64,000 bases of DNA from Paenibacillus sp. MBLB1832 (GTDB lineage Bacteria > Bacillota > Bacilli > Paenibacillales > NBRC-103111). A program made the translations under genes and the position numbers. This document shows, piece after piece, positions 17,654 to 26,982 of this stretch; the first letter of the stretch is position 1; each line of letters opens with the position of its first letter. The notes beneath the pieces were generated by a model, which saw only the letters and a program-made list of their open reading frames with translations, searched no databases and was not told the DNA's origin. The stretch is taken from NCBI RefSeq assembly GCF_032271945.1, contig NZ_CP130319.1, forward strand, positions 327,001-391,000, given 5' to 3'.

Positions 17654-18952
17654 TTAGCTAGTTACACGATTTTCACTACTCAGTGTACTCTCGCTCTGAT
17701 GCTCATACTGATTGAACATCAGATGGTAGATCACAGCGGACAACGCGGCGATGGCGGCGAGCAGGCAGAACGTCCACGTGAAGCCGATCCAGCTGCTGAT
17801 CGGTATCGACAACGGCGCGAGCGTCCGCCCGATCGTATACCGCAAGCTTGCAGCGGCAAAATACTGGCCGCGAATATGCTCAGGAGCTAGCCTCGAAACA
17901 AAGGCCTGCTGCGGTCCAGCGGACATCAGTTCAGCCAGTGTGAAGACGGCGATGGCAAGAGTGAAGCCCATGAACGTCGACATCTGGCAGAAAAGAACCA
18001 TACCAAACGCATAAAGAATCGACCCGCCGATGAACACGTAACGGTCGCGATACTTCATCATCCATTTGGTCACGATGACCGTGAAAAGGGCTACGAATAG
18101 GCCGTTTTCGGAAACGATGACGCCGAAAAGCTGCGTGCCCGTCACTTGCCAATGCCAGTCCTGGAAGTGAAGCAACGTCGTCATGGAGACGGTCTCTTTC
18201 AGGAAAACGGGGAACAGCAAGTCCAGCTGCATAAAGGTTTGCGATAACAGAATGCCCGCAATAACGAACAGTAGAAATACCCGATCCGTCGCAATGACGC
18301 GGTAATCACGGAACTGCACAGCGATCGCCTTGTACCAAGGCAGATCACGTCGTGCACGATGCTGCTCCGCGAGCTGTTTCGGCATCGTTTCGTGGAGACG
18401 CCGGCTCATGAAGAGCGCGAGCGCCAAGCAGAAGACCGAAGCTGCTGCAAGGACGAGATACGGATTATCCGTATACAGCAGCGAACCAAGCAAAGGACCG
18501 ACAACGACGGCCATATTCGCTGCCGTATAGAAGACGGCGAATACACCAGCGCGATCCGCGTCATCCACAACGTCCGCCACCATTGCTTGGCTGGCAGGCC
18601 AGTACAACGAGCCTGAGAAGCTCGCAAAGCTGAAGCCGAGAAAGCTGACAAAAGGCAGCGCCAACCAAGGGGAGGCAGACAAGGCGAATACTCCGTAACC
18701 TACAGCTTGGCCCGTTGCTGCGATAATCATCATCCGTTTTCGTCCGAAGCGATCCGCACAATAGCCCCCTAGTAAATTGGCGAAGACCGAAAGCGTCTGC
18801 GAGAGAATGAGTAAAATCCCCGTCCAGCCTTTCCCGAAGGAGCCCGCGAAATAGATCGCCATAAACGGAAAGAATGCCCAAAAAATGACGTTAAAAGCCG
18901 TTTCTCCGCCGAGGCGGATTTTTAAATTTGAATCCCAATCTCTAATTTTCAT
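17654..18952 (-). CDS. MFS transporter (multidrug-exporter type)
   Basis: The 432-residue protein has twelve predicted TM helices. The conserved major-facilitator motif between TM2 and TM3 is clear (GGYCADRFGRKRMMIIA), and the N-terminus is short and cytoplasmic (MKIRDWDSNLKIRLGGE). It probably exports a small molecule by proton antiport and resembles Bacillus drug-efflux permeases. The substrate cannot be read from sequence. AGGG precedes the ATG by about 11 bases. It is a single gene, convergent with the nuclease gene and separated from it by an inverted repeat. Confidence 0.88.
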   Translation of the reverse strand: MKIRDWDSNLKIRLGGETAFNVIFWAFFPFMAIYFAGSFGKGWTGILLILSQTLSVFANLLGGYCADRFGRKRMMIIAATGQAVGYGVFALSASPWLALPFVSFLGFSFASFSGSLYWPASQAMVADVVDDADRAGVFAVFYTAANMAVVVGPLLGSLLYTDNPYLVLAAASVFCLALALFMSRRLHETMPKQLAEQHRARRDLPWYKAIAVQFRDYRVIATDRVFLLFVIAGILLSQTFMQLDLLFPVFLKETVSMTTLLHFQDWHWQVTGTQLFGVIVSENGLFVALFTVIVTKWMMKYRDRYVFIGGSILYAFGMVLFCQMSTFMGFTLAIAVFTLAELMSAGPQQAFVSRLAPEHIRGQYFAAASLRYTIGRTLAPLSIPISSWIGFTWTFCLLAAIAALSAVIYHLMFNQYEHQSESTLSSENRVTS

Positions 18953-19045
18953 GACGTTAATCCCTCTAGTTGTTTCTAGTTGCTCGAGCTAAGCATCCCC
19001 TATCATACTATCAATCTTCCATGCGATACAAGGGCCGCTAAGAGA

Positions 19046-19150
19046 TGAATAGTTCCATTAGTGTCAAAATTTAACCCAATCGCACCTGTGGTCGTGACCG
19101 TCGGGGGAGAGGGCAGCACCTTCCGCGTGCGGTTGACCGCCGTTGATTAG
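19046..19150 (+). pseudogene. Possible remnant of a surface-protein C-terminus
   Basis: A plus-strand frame ends at 19150 with PVVVTVGGEGSTFRVRLTAV then D and a stop. This pattern (V-V-T-V-x-G-G-x-S-T-x-R-V) is like the end of the S-layer protein at 8235 (VTYAGGATSTVRVTVE). It is GC-richer than its surroundings, has no start or ribosome site, and could be chance. Confidence 0.22.
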
Positions 19151-19182
19151 TAGTGCGATGCGAGTTCCATCAAATTAGAAAA

Positions 19183-19219
19183 GACGGTACAGGGATGGAC
19201 GCCCAGGACCGTCATTTTT
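19183..19219. terminator. Hairpin with T runs on both sides
   Basis: GACGGT (19183) pairs with ACCGTC (19208) across a long loop with further partial pairing. Plus strand continues ATTTTTT and minus strand continues TTTTC. It terminates the minus-strand gene at 19219. Confidence 0.55.
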
Positions 19220-19845
19220 TATTTTCGAAACATATACCCGACGTCTCTCCTTTTTTGTCGCTTCAGCATGATAATGTAAGTAAGGTCGAGGATGATAATG
19301 AAGACATACAGAACGAGCAGCAGCGGAGAATCGGGGAATAAGTAGTAAAAAATAATCGCAGCGCACATCGATCCTAGAAACTTCATCACGCCGATCCCGA
19401 CGGATTGGCCAAGCGTACCTTGCTGGCGCAGCATGACGATGAACAGCAGCGACATCATGAAATTCATTCCGAACGCGAGATACTTGCCCTGCAAATCCTG
19501 GAATTCTCCCGTAAAGCTGAGGTGAATTAGGAACGCGGCAGCGAGCGACAGCAGGAGTCTAATCGTCTTGTGTTTTCTGTGCGTTGTGTAAGCCAAATAT
19601 TGCAGCATGATCATGAAGTTCAAAGCAAGCCACACCAGGTTAATCAGCATCTGCAGGTCATCGATCGGATAAATGAAGGTGAAAATTGTCTGCCATGTCA
19701 GATTGGCGCACAAAGCTGCGAGCGGGATGCTTGGTCTTCGATCTTGAAAGCTTTTGTAAATCATGAGCACATACGCAATGGTCCAAAATACGCCTGAGGA
19801 AAGCTGCAGAACACGTCCAAGTTGCTGGGCAAAGAGATCGTCCAT
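19219..19845 (-). CDS. Membrane protein resembling transmembrane terpene cyclases (variant active site)
   Basis: The 208-residue protein has seven hydrophobic helices and the layout of the Pyr4/PaxB-like transmembrane cyclase superfamily (FWTIAYVLMIYKSFQDR, CANLTWQ, GKYLAFGMNFMMSLLF, LDLTYI). Those families use a Glu in a W-E motif and an Asp in the last helix. Here W-E is W51-Q52, while the late Asp (D187) is kept. A mid-protein Asp found in the paralogue is Asn (N76). It may therefore be inactive as a cyclase or do something else. A 216-residue paralogue lies 4 kb away on the same strand. The family call is from pattern memory. Confidence 0.6.
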   Translation of the reverse strand: MDDLFAQQLGRVLQLSSGVFWTIAYVLMIYKSFQDRRPSIPLAALCANLTWQTIFTFIYPIDDLQMLINLVWLALNFMIMLQYLAYTTHRKHKTIRLLLSLAAAFLIHLSFTGEFQDLQGKYLAFGMNFMMSLLFIVMLRQQGTLGQSVGIGVMKFLGSMCAAIIFYYLFPDSPLLLVLYVFIIILDLTYIIMLKRQKRRDVGYMFRK

Positions 19846-20073
19846 GTTAAGCCATCACATCCCTTTACTGACGGATAGTAGACGATATGATGGCGCGGCG
19901 CAGGATATGTTTTTTACAGTTGAAAAAAAGCACAAAAGAGCGTGGCCTGTATTCGGCTTGAGTTCCAACCGCATTTAGGCGGTAAAATACATGTCCGTCT
20001 CCAGACCGAGGAAAAGGGGGGAAATAGCACGTATAATTTTGAACTACGAAGATTTGAAAGGAGCACATCTCAC

Positions 20074-20565
20074 ATGAATGCTGAAACCCTCATCGGTTAT
20101 GGGTTCGCTGCTATTATTATTGTTTTAGTTATTTGGTTAAGAACGCGTGGTAGAGCGAAGCCGATTCGCTTTAAAGGACGCGGGATGCTGGTCCCAGTGG
20201 TCCTATTATTGATCGTTTTTGGACTCAGCATTAGCTCATTGACGCATATTCCGAATCATCCGTTCCATGTCCCTGCTTGGTGGGAGTTTCTATGTGCAAT
20301 AGTGCTCGGCGCAGGACTTGGCAGCATTATGTTGTACCATACGGGGTATGAGAAGCGGGAGGACGGGTTCGTCTATTCGAAGCCTAACAAAAACTTTAAG
20401 TACGTTATCGTCGCGGTCATCGCGTTTCGTGTGGTGTTGTCGCAGTATTTCAAAAGCCTGGATTACACCGAATTCACGGTGTTAACGATGGTTATGGCGT
20501 ATCTGTACATTTGTGTATGGCGGATCGGCAGTTTTCTCAAATACCGTAAAGTTAGCGCGAGCTAA
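20074..20565 (+). CDS. CcdC-like (DUF1453) membrane protein
   Basis: A 163-residue protein with four to five TM helices and the KPIRFKGRGMLVPVVLLLIV segment typical of the CcdC/DUF1453 family, named after the Bacillus cytochrome-c biogenesis locus but of unproven function. ATG 20074 is preceded by AAAGGAG at ten bases. The upstream open frame lacks a ribosome site. It is divergent from the terpene-cyclase-like gene and ends in a long nested terminator. Confidence 0.75.
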   Translation: MNAETLIGYGFAAIIIVLVIWLRTRGRAKPIRFKGRGMLVPVVLLLIVFGLSISSLTHIPNHPFHVPAWWEFLCAIVLGAGLGSIMLYHTGYEKREDGFVYSKPNKNFKYVIVAVIAFRVVLSQYFKSLDYTEFTVLTMVMAYLYICVWRIGSFLKYRKVSAS

Positions 20566-20578
20566 CAGTATATGATAA

Positions 20579-20650
20579 TAAGGGCACCGAGGGGCCAATG
20601 TCATTAAGAAAGCTAAAATGACATTGTGCCCAAGGGGTGCTCTTTTCACG
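20579..20650 (+). terminator. Large nested terminator hairpin
   Basis: An inner stem (AATGTCATT with AATGACATT) sits inside outer arms (AGGGCACC ... GGGTGCTC) followed by TTTTCACGTTTT. Confidence 0.75.
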
Positions 20651-20761
20651 TTTTCATTCCGATTATCGTGTCGAGTGGTGGAGGATTCTGATATAATTTG
20701 AGGATCATAACTAGATGCAGACACACATTTCATAGAGGAAAGCTAAGGGAGTGCGAGCGGG

Positions 20762-23407
20762 ATGTCATCTTTACCCCAAGGAATTGTTACGTTCGTTTTT
20801 ACAGATATTGAGGGAAGTACGAAACTGTGGGAGGCGCACCCTGTGGAGATGCAGGAGGCGCTGCGGCAGCACGATGAGATATTAACGACGAACTTCGAGG
20901 AGCATGGCGGTATCGTGGTCAAACATCGTGGTGAAGGCGACAGCTTCTTCGTCGTCTTCACGGTGGCTTCTCACGCGTTGCAGGCCGCAGCGGCTGTGCA
21001 AAAGAAGCTTGCTGAAACCGCATGGCCGATCCCCCAGCCGATCTGTGTGCGCATGGCGGTGCATTCGGGTGAAGCGGAGCTGCGCGATGGCGACTATTAC
21101 GGCGTAACTGTCAACCGCTGTGCGCGTCTTCGGTCCATCGCGCATGGGGGGCAGGTGGTAGTCTCAACAGCGACGGTGGAGTTGGCGAGGGTGCTTGAGA
21201 CTCAAGAGCTGCAACTCATCAATCTGGGGACGCATCGGCTCAAGGATATTGCCACGCCCGAACAGGTATTTCAACTTACGTCCCCTGGCTTAAAGGAGGA
21301 GTTCCCACCGCTGCGCTCCTTGCAGGGACCTGTTAATCCGCTGCCGATCCAAGTGACTCCGTTCATCGGCAGGGAGCAAGAATTAAGTGAGCTGCATGAG
21401 CGTCTAACCCACACGCGTTTGCTTTCGGTACTAGGTCCAGGAGGCGCAGGCAAAACGCGCTTAGCTATACAGCTGGCAAATGAAGCGATGACCAATTACC
21501 CAGACGGGGTCTGGTTGGTTGAATTAGCACCGATACAAGAGCCAAGCTTGCTATACCAAACGGTAGCGGCTGTGTTCGGCCTCAAGGAGGGCCAGCAGCA
21601 GTCGATCAAAGAAGCTTTAATCGAGTACCTCGGTACCAAAAAGTTGTTACTGGTGCTAGACAATTGCGAGCACCTCATCGACGCCAGCGCGCAGTTAGCT
21701 GCTCATCTGCTCCAAACCTGTCCTCAGTTGCAAATGATCGTGACGAGCCGAGAGCCCTTGACGATCACAGGGGAAACGCTGTGGCGGATTCCGTCTCTTT
21801 CCTTGCCAAATCCGGAGGAGCAGCACTCGGTCGAGCAGCTCCTGGCATACGAAGCGGTTCGCCTGTTCGTCGATCGGGCTCAGGCGGTACAAGCCAGCTT
21901 CACGGTTACGAAGCAAAACGCCGCCGCTGTGGCCGACATCTGCGCTCGGCTTGATGGCATTCCGCTTGCGCTGGAACTGGCTGCCGCAAGAGTCAAAGCG
22001 CTCAGCGTGGAACAAATTGCCGCGCGCTTGGCCGAGAGCTTCCGCCTGCTTAGCGGCGGCGATAGGACGCGTCTCCCGCGCCAGCAAACGCTGCGTGCCT
22101 TGATGGACTGGAGCTACCAACTGTTGAACGAGTCAGAGCGCATGCTTTGGCGCCGCCTATCGGTGTTTGCGGGGAGCTTTTCTTTGGAGGCTGCTGAAGC
22201 GGTAAGCAGCGGAGACGGTGTGGACGACTTTGAAATCGTCGATATCCTGAGCCAGCTCGTTGATAAATCGCTCGTCCAATCGGAAGGACGCGATGGAGAG
22301 GTTCGATACCGTCTCCTAACGACGATACGACAATATGGGCAGGAGAAATTGCTTGAAGCTGGCGAACAGGAAGAGCGGATGGCGTTATTTTGCGCGTACT
22401 ATGTGACGTTTATTGAGCATACGGCTGGAGGCATGCACACCCCTCATATGCAAGGGTCTACAGTGAAGGAATGGACGCGTGAATTGTCTAATCTGCGGGT
22501 AGCCATGGATTGGAGCCAGCAGTCTGCCGCGTCACAGCCGAACATGATGGAGCAGGCTGGGCGGTTAATCTCCGCCACCGACAGCTTCTGGTCGATGCTG
22601 GGAATTACCCGTGAAGGGCATGACAGGCTGCAGATTTGGTTGGAGGGACCGCAATCCAGAGACTTCCCTCATACGCGAGTCCATGCACTCCTGACGGCTG
22701 TGAATATGACTTATCTCGTGGATCAGCAGCGAGCCATTGCGTATATCCAAGAGGCGTTGTCTCTCGCAAACAGTCTCGGCGAGCCATCCTTGCAGGCAAA
22801 AGCGCTGTATTATATGGCGTTAGGTTGCCACGTCTTAGGACAATATCAGCAGGCGGTGGCACTTTTTGATCAAGCGTATGTGATTCTCAAAAGCCTGAAT
22901 GCCGACTGGCAAATCTCCTCCTTGCTGAGGTTCAAAGCCATTGCACTCGTCAACCAATCGCAGGATGCCGAGGCGCGTCTTATCATCGAAGAAGGCTTGC
23001 AACTGTGCCGGCGGCTGGGCGATCCGCATGAAGAAGCAGCGTTATTCCGCATGCTAGGGTCATTGGCTTTGAATGAAGGACGTGTGGATGAGGCGAAGCG
23101 TTACTATCGAGAAAGCATGGTGACGACTTGTGAGTTAGCGGACAAAATGTGTACCCTAAGCGGCTTAGGCGGCGTCTCGCTCATCGCCGAAGCCATGGGT
23201 GAAGCTCAGCTTGCCGCTTGGCTAGGCGGCGCATACAAGGAGCTTTCTACCTCCATTGGAGGTGGTATGAACGTCTGGCTGCATCGATCTTCAGCCGACA
23301 TCTGGGCGGCATTAGAAACCGAACAGCCCGCTGCTTGGAGCAGCGGGCGAGAAGCTGGATATGACGAGGCTATCGCTAGGGCGAGAGCCGTGGTTGCGGA
23401 GGGGTAG
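20762..23407 (+). CDS. Class III nucleotide cyclase fused to NB-ARC ATPase and TPR region
   Basis: An 881-residue soluble protein. Residues 1-185 form a class III cyclase domain with both metal aspartates (D15 in FTDIEGST, D60 in GEGDSF), the transition-state pair N118/R122 (NRCAR) and an Asp in GDYYG that suggests ATP as substrate. The usual Lys position is R56. An NB-ARC-type ATPase follows (Walker A GPGGAGKTRL about 225, Walker B KLLLVLDNCEH about 293). The C-terminal 450 residues are TPR-like helices. There is no DNA-binding domain. This is a signal-gated cyclase architecture common in Actinobacteria and Chloroflexi but rare in Bacilli. Its product might act on the cNMP-binding protein encoded 8 kb downstream (inference). 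Confidence 0.88.
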   Translation: MSSLPQGIVTFVFTDIEGSTKLWEAHPVEMQEALRQHDEILTTNFEEHGGIVVKHRGEGDSFFVVFTVASHALQAAAAVQKKLAETAWPIPQPICVRMAVHSGEAELRDGDYYGVTVNRCARLRSIAHGGQVVVSTATVELARVLETQELQLINLGTHRLKDIATPEQVFQLTSPGLKEEFPPLRSLQGPVNPLPIQVTPFIGREQELSELHERLTHTRLLSVLGPGGAGKTRLAIQLANEAMTNYPDGVWLVELAPIQEPSLLYQTVAAVFGLKEGQQQSIKEALIEYLGTKKLLLVLDNCEHLIDASAQLAAHLLQTCPQLQMIVTSREPLTITGETLWRIPSLSLPNPEEQHSVEQLLAYEAVRLFVDRAQAVQASFTVTKQNAAAVADICARLDGIPLALELAAARVKALSVEQIAARLAESFRLLSGGDRTRLPRQQTLRALMDWSYQLLNESERMLWRRLSVFAGSFSLEAAEAVSSGDGVDDFEIVDILSQLVDKSLVQSEGRDGEVRYRLLTTIRQYGQEKLLEAGEQEERMALFCAYYVTFIEHTAGGMHTPHMQGSTVKEWTRELSNLRVAMDWSQQSAASQPNMMEQAGRLISATDSFWSMLGITREGHDRLQIWLEGPQSRDFPHTRVHALLTAVNMTYLVDQQRAIAYIQEALSLANSLGEPSLQAKALYYMALGCHVLGQYQQAVALFDQAYVILKSLNADWQISSLLRFKAIALVNQSQDAEARLIIEEGLQLCRRLGDPHEEAALFRMLGSLALNEGRVDEAKRYYRESMVTTCELADKMCTLSGLGGVSLIAEAMGEAQLAAWLGGAYKELSTSIGGGMNVWLHRSSADIWAALETEQPAAWSSGREAGYDEAIARARAVVAEG

Positions 23408-23446
23408 TTGAGTGGTTCGTGGAGTGAATCATGAAAAGTGCTGGTG

Positions 23447-23486
23447 AGTGCCACGATGTCCTTTGGGATTTGTGGCACTTTTTTTA
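23447..23486 (+). terminator. Terminator after cyclase gene
   Basis: AGTGCCAC and GTGGCACT form an 8-bp stem followed by eight T residues. Confidence 0.85.
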
Positions 23487-23544
23487 TATTTGCATTAAGT
23501 GCGTTAGCTAGTTTGAACCAAACATGGCGCCGGGCGCAGGTGAT

Positions 23545-23571
23545 GGCGGGAACAGAGGATGTATTCCCGCC
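23545..23571. repeat. Inverted repeat at 3' end of second terpene-cyclase-like gene
   Basis: GGCGGGAA and TTCCCGCC flank an 11-base loop, seven bases past the minus-strand stop. No T run follows, so it may be an RNA-stabilising hairpin. Confidence 0.4.
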
Positions 23572-23577
23572 CACACG

Positions 23578-24216
23578 CTATCTCACGCCGACCCCATCAC
23601 CCCGCGCAACCAACCGATGCACCACCCCAATATACACAAGATCCGCTGCGGTCGTCAGCACACAAAGCAGCAGGAGCAGCAACGACTCTGGAAACAGTGA
23701 GTAGCAGAGAACGGATGCGCAAAGGGTGCCTAGCATTTTATAATACGCGATATAAATGGACTGGCCTTTCAGTCCTTGCTTGAAGGGCAGCCCCACGAAC
23801 AGGACGGACATCATCAGGTTGATGCCGAAGGCGGTATATTTGCCCATGGGATCATGGAATTCGACGACCATGCCGACATGAAGCAGCAAGGAGATGACGA
23901 GGAGCGAGAAGATCGCTGGCAGCAGCAGCCGAGGCGGATACTGGCGCCCAGCATAGTAGACCGCTTGAAACAGGATAACGCAGTCGAGCAGAAACCAAAT
24001 GAGCGAAATGATCATCTGCCCCTTGTGAAAAGGCATCACGAACGCGAACAGGAACTCCCACGTAATGTTAGCGCAAATGGCAGGCAGCGGCAAGCCGCTA
24101 GCCTTATCCTGGAACCCCTGGATAATGATCAGGATATAAGTGATTGTCCAAAAAACAGCTAGTCCAACTTGCAAAAAGAGCTCCATCTGCTCGGATAAAA
24201 GGTGCTGCATCGCCAT
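23578..24216 (-). CDS. Membrane protein resembling transmembrane terpene cyclases (motifs intact)
   Basis: About 212 residues with seven TM helices, paralogous to the product at 19219 (shared FWTITYILII.GFQD, GKYTAFGINLMMSVLF, DLVYI). The presumed catalytic Glu is present (NITWEF, E54), as are a mid-protein Asp (D78) and the late-helix Asp (D192). In fungal Pyr4-type enzymes a Glu and an Asp in matching positions protonate the epoxide or alkene of a prenylated substrate. No prenyltransferase lies nearby, so the bacterial substrate is unknown. The ATG at 24216 is chosen because the GTG at 24228 directly touches the GAAAGGA site. Confidence 0.62.
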   Translation of the reverse strand: MAMQHLLSEQMELFLQVGLAVFWTITYILIIIQGFQDKASGLPLPAICANITWEFLFAFVMPFHKGQMIISLIWFLLDCVILFQAVYYAGRQYPPRLLLPAIFSLLVISLLLHVGMVVEFHDPMGKYTAFGINLMMSVLFVGLPFKQGLKGQSIYIAYYKMLGTLCASVLCYSLFPESLLLLLLCVLTTAADLVYIGVVHRLVARGDGVGVR

Positions 24217-24273
24217 CGTGGAAGGCACATCCTTTCAAGGGTGTCTCCTTCCATGTGTATGTACGGCCCTACG

Positions 24274-24313
24274 AAAAAATCCCTCGCCAGCCCATAGGGC
24301 TATTGGGGGATTT
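24274..24313 (-). terminator. Terminator of glucosaminidase gene
   Basis: AAATCCCC pairs with GGGATTTTTT read on the minus strand, with an inner AGCCC-GGGCT stem. Confidence 0.75.
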
Positions 24314-24316
24314 GGA

Positions 24317-24946
24317 TTAGACGTTGATGCCATTTTGCCGTGCATAGACAATGAGATTCAGCCAAGCCAATTCCGTAGGAGAGAGGGCGTGGTTGTACGC
24401 TTTTTCAGCCCATTGGTGATCCGTAAGGACGCCTTTCTTATACAAGCCATCGAGGGCATCGCTTAACATTTTCCACTGCCAGTCGTTCTCTAGTTGCATA
24501 GGTTTTGCCATATCTTCTTCCTCCTTCTCTGTCGCTAAACGAAAACCAAGCTGCTCGTTATCCTTCAGGCGGCGGATCAGCTTGTCCGCATAGTTCGGAT
24601 CGACGGCCCAGCCTGCTGCAGCAATCGCACGAATCTGTGCTTCTTCCGTCGTTTTTAATTTGACGCCTGCATATCTGCCGTTATTCTTAATAAAATCCAC
24701 ATACCCGGTCACAGGGTCATCGTAGCGGATATAGTAGCCGCCTTCCGCCGCTGGACGTGCCGTTCCTCTTATCGCTTCGGGCATATAGTTCTGCCAGGTT
24801 TGGCCTGCAATGTTGTTATTTTTTACAAAGTTGTTACTCCGAAAATCCCCCGTTTCATGCTGCCATTGCGCAAGGATAACAGTAGGGAACCAGCCGACCT
24901 GCTCGCTCGCTGTTTTTGCCCTTTCCCACCAATACTTCAGATCCAC
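24317..24946 (-). CDS. Glucosaminidase-domain protein without signal peptide
   Basis: The 209-residue product carries a GH73-type endo-beta-N-acetylglucosaminidase domain (about 10-140). It has the catalytic Glu in LAQWQHETG, the NNNIAGQTW segment, and the YIRYDDPVTGYVDFIKNNGRY block. The C-terminal 60 residues (DGLYKKGVLTDHQWAEKAY) look like a small helical add-on. There is no signal peptide, as in phage-derived lysins, so release would need lysis, a holin or a spore mother cell. The start is GTG, 11 bases after GGAGG. No phage genes surround it. Confidence 0.85.
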   Translation of the reverse strand: MDLKYWWERAKTASEQVGWFPTVILAQWQHETGDFRSNNFVKNNNIAGQTWQNYMPEAIRGTARPAAEGGYYIRYDDPVTGYVDFIKNNGRYAGVKLKTTEEAQIRAIAAAGWAVDPNYADKLIRRLKDNEQLGFRLATEKEEEDMAKPMQLENDWQWKMLSDALDGLYKKGVLTDHQWAEKAYNHALSPTELAWLNLIVYARQNGINV

Positions 24947-25091
24947 TTCAATTCATGCCTCCTTCCTAGTTTGCTAGTTTCCACGCACTATATTTAATGC
25001 ATTTTTCCTGAAAATGTACGGGCTGTTTGTCGGTTTTGTGACGAAAAAGGGGATCTATTAAGAAAATTAACAAGTGGTTAATAGTTTCTAT

Positions 25092-25118
25092 TGAATGTTC
25101 TTCACATTTGCCCGATAT
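25092..25118 (+). promoter_or_regulatory. Sigma-D-like promoter of chemoreceptor gene
   Basis: TGAA at 25092-25095, a spacer of exactly 15 bases, and CCCGATAT at 25111-25118 match the flagellar sigma-D consensus TAAA-N15-GCCGATAT with one mismatch in each element. It lies 60 bases before the chemoreceptor start. Confidence 0.6.
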
Positions 25119-25177
25119 GATAGGTTGGGATCAGGAGTTAGAGAGAAATTATAAAAATGAACGGTCGGAGGATTCAC

Positions 25178-26905
25178 ATGCAAGGAATAGAGAAATGGCT
25201 AGGTTGGAGTAAACGTATTGGGATTAAAATGAAATTACGTCAGAAATTGATCGGGTCTTTCGCGGTGGTGCTGCTGTTTATGGGCATTCTAGGGCTGAGT
25301 GATATGGTTCGAATGAAGCATATGAAACAGGATATGGCGAGTATTGCGCAGGACTGGATGATGGGCTCGCAATTGATTCAGGAATTCAGCTATTTGACAG
25401 AGCATTTCGCGAAGGATCTTCTGGTGTTGCGCAGTGCCCCAGATAATGCGACGAAGCTGGATATTGAAGCGACACTGGTTAAAGGTGACAGAGCACTGCA
25501 GAGCTACCAAGATGCACTGTCAGGACAGGAAGATGAGAAAAACTTCTTAATGATTATGGAGCGTTGGGGGAAGTTGAAAACCGACTACGCCTCCTTCAGC
25601 AAAGCAACGGATTCTCAAGAGAAAGACAAGCTGTACGATGAGCTGATCCAGAGCTACAACAGCGTGCAAAACATTTGCCGCCTCATGGTAACGTTCAATC
25701 AGCAGGGGGCTAATGATAGTGTAGCTGCGAATGCGGAGCAGTATCGAAGCAGTATCGTGAGCGCGATTATCTTGTTGGCCGTTGCGGTCATAGTGTCCAT
25801 GGCGATTAGCTGGGTTATGATTATGAACATTACCAAACCTGTCATTGCCGCATCCCACGTGCTGGATCGCATGGCAGAAGGGGATCTGACCGTGGAGGAG
25901 CTGCGGTTCAAGAATAAGGACGAGATTGGCGTGTTGGTGGGTGCGGTGAACGGCATGACGCGCCAAATCCGCGGTGTGATGAGCCGTATGCAGGAATCAT
26001 CGAGCGCGGTAGCTGCATCGTCCGAACAGTTATATGCCAGCTCGGAGCAAAATAGCGGGGCTTCCCAGCATGTCGCGGTCGACATTCAGACGATTGCAGC
26101 GGAAGCTGAAACACAGCGCCTGAATGCGCTGGAATGTGCGCGTGCGATGGATGAGATTGCGATTGGCGTACAGCGCATTGCGGAAACAACGTCCGATGTA
26201 TCGGATCTGTCCATCCATGCCACAGAGCAAGCACGGAATGGGCAAGAGGACATTCATTTGGTCACAACAAGCATGCATGCTCTGAGCAGCACCGTGACGC
26301 AAGCGAATCAGACGATTCATCAGCTGGCTGAGCATTCGCAGCACATTGGCAAAGTATCAACGATGATCGGCGAGATCGCGACCCAAACGAACCTGCTTGC
26401 CTTAAATGCGGCCATTGAAGCGGCGCGTGCAGGAGAGAGCGGCAAAGGCTTTGCCGTGGTTGCGGAAGAAGTTCGCAAGCTGGCTACGCAAACTGGGGAA
26501 TCCGTTGGTGCCATCCGTACCGTCGTCACGAACATCCAGAAGGATACGCAAGAGGCGGTGAAAGCGATGGATGCTGGACTCGCCGAGGTGCACAAAGGGC
26601 TTCAGTCCGTGGATCGGACCGAGCTCAGCTTCCAAGCGATCGTTCGTTCCGCCGAGGAAGTCGCCGCCAAGATCCAGGAAACGGCAGCGGCTGCTCAGCA
26701 GATGGCAGCGAGCTCGCAGCAAGTGGCTGCGACTGTGACGAACATGGAGCAGGTGGCCCGAATCACCTCCGAGCTATCGCAAAACGTTGCTGGCGCAACC
26801 GAAGAGCAGCTGGCTTCCGCGCAGGAAGTGACATCCTCTTCGCAGATGCTCGCGAGCATTGCCCAAGATTTGCAGGACATGATTAATACGTACAAAATGA
26901 ACTAA
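25178..26905 (+). CDS. Methyl-accepting chemotaxis protein with four-helix-bundle sensor
   Basis: A 575-residue chemoreceptor. TM1 lies near 22-42 and TM2 near 190-212, enclosing about 150 extracellular residues of helical 4HB_MCP type ([20 protein letters not shown]). HAMP and the signalling domain follow with the tip [23 protein letters not shown] 25178 is chosen because GGAGG ends six bases upstream. The earlier in-frame ATG 25157 lacks a site. A sigma-D-like promoter upstream fits flagellar-regulon control. A hairpin terminator follows. Confidence 0.94.
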   Translation: MQGIEKWLGWSKRIGIKMKLRQKLIGSFAVVLLFMGILGLSDMVRMKHMKQDMASIAQDWMMGSQLIQEFSYLTEHFAKDLLVLRSAPDNATKLDIEATLVKGDRALQSYQDALSGQEDEKNFLMIMERWGKLKTDYASFSKATDSQEKDKLYDELIQSYNSVQNICRLMVTFNQQGANDSVAANAEQYRSSIVSAIILLAVAVIVSMAISWVMIMNITKPVIAASHVLDRMAEGDLTVEELRFKNKDEIGVLVGAVNGMTRQIRGVMSRMQESSSAVAASSEQLYASSEQNSGASQHVAVDIQTIAAEAETQRLNALECARAMDEIAIGVQRIAETTSDVSDLSIHATEQARNGQEDIHLVTTSMHALSSTVTQANQTIHQLAEHSQHIGKVSTMIGEIATQTNLLALNAAIEAARAGESGKGFAVVAEEVRKLATQTGESVGAIRTVVTNIQKDTQEAVKAMDAGLAEVHKGLQSVDRTELSFQAIVRSAEEVAAKIQETAAAAQQMAASSQQVAATVTNMEQVARITSELSQNVAGATEEQLASAQEVTSSSQMLASIAQDLQDMINTYKMN

Positions 26906-26912
26906 AACTACA

Positions 26913-26953
26913 AGAGGGTGTTCCTATAATGGGGGCTCCCTCTTTGGTTTTGG
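26913..26953 (+). terminator. Terminator after chemoreceptor
   Basis: AGAGGG and CCCTCT pair around an imperfect stem followed by TTGGTTTTGG. Confidence 0.55.
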
Positions 26954-26982
26954 AGAACAATGAGGGGCAGCCAGTGGAAATA

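Noticed and set aside
24317..24946. Prophage remnant around the glucosaminidase
   Set aside because: No holin, tail, integrase or attachment-like repeats are visible within 5 kb on either side.
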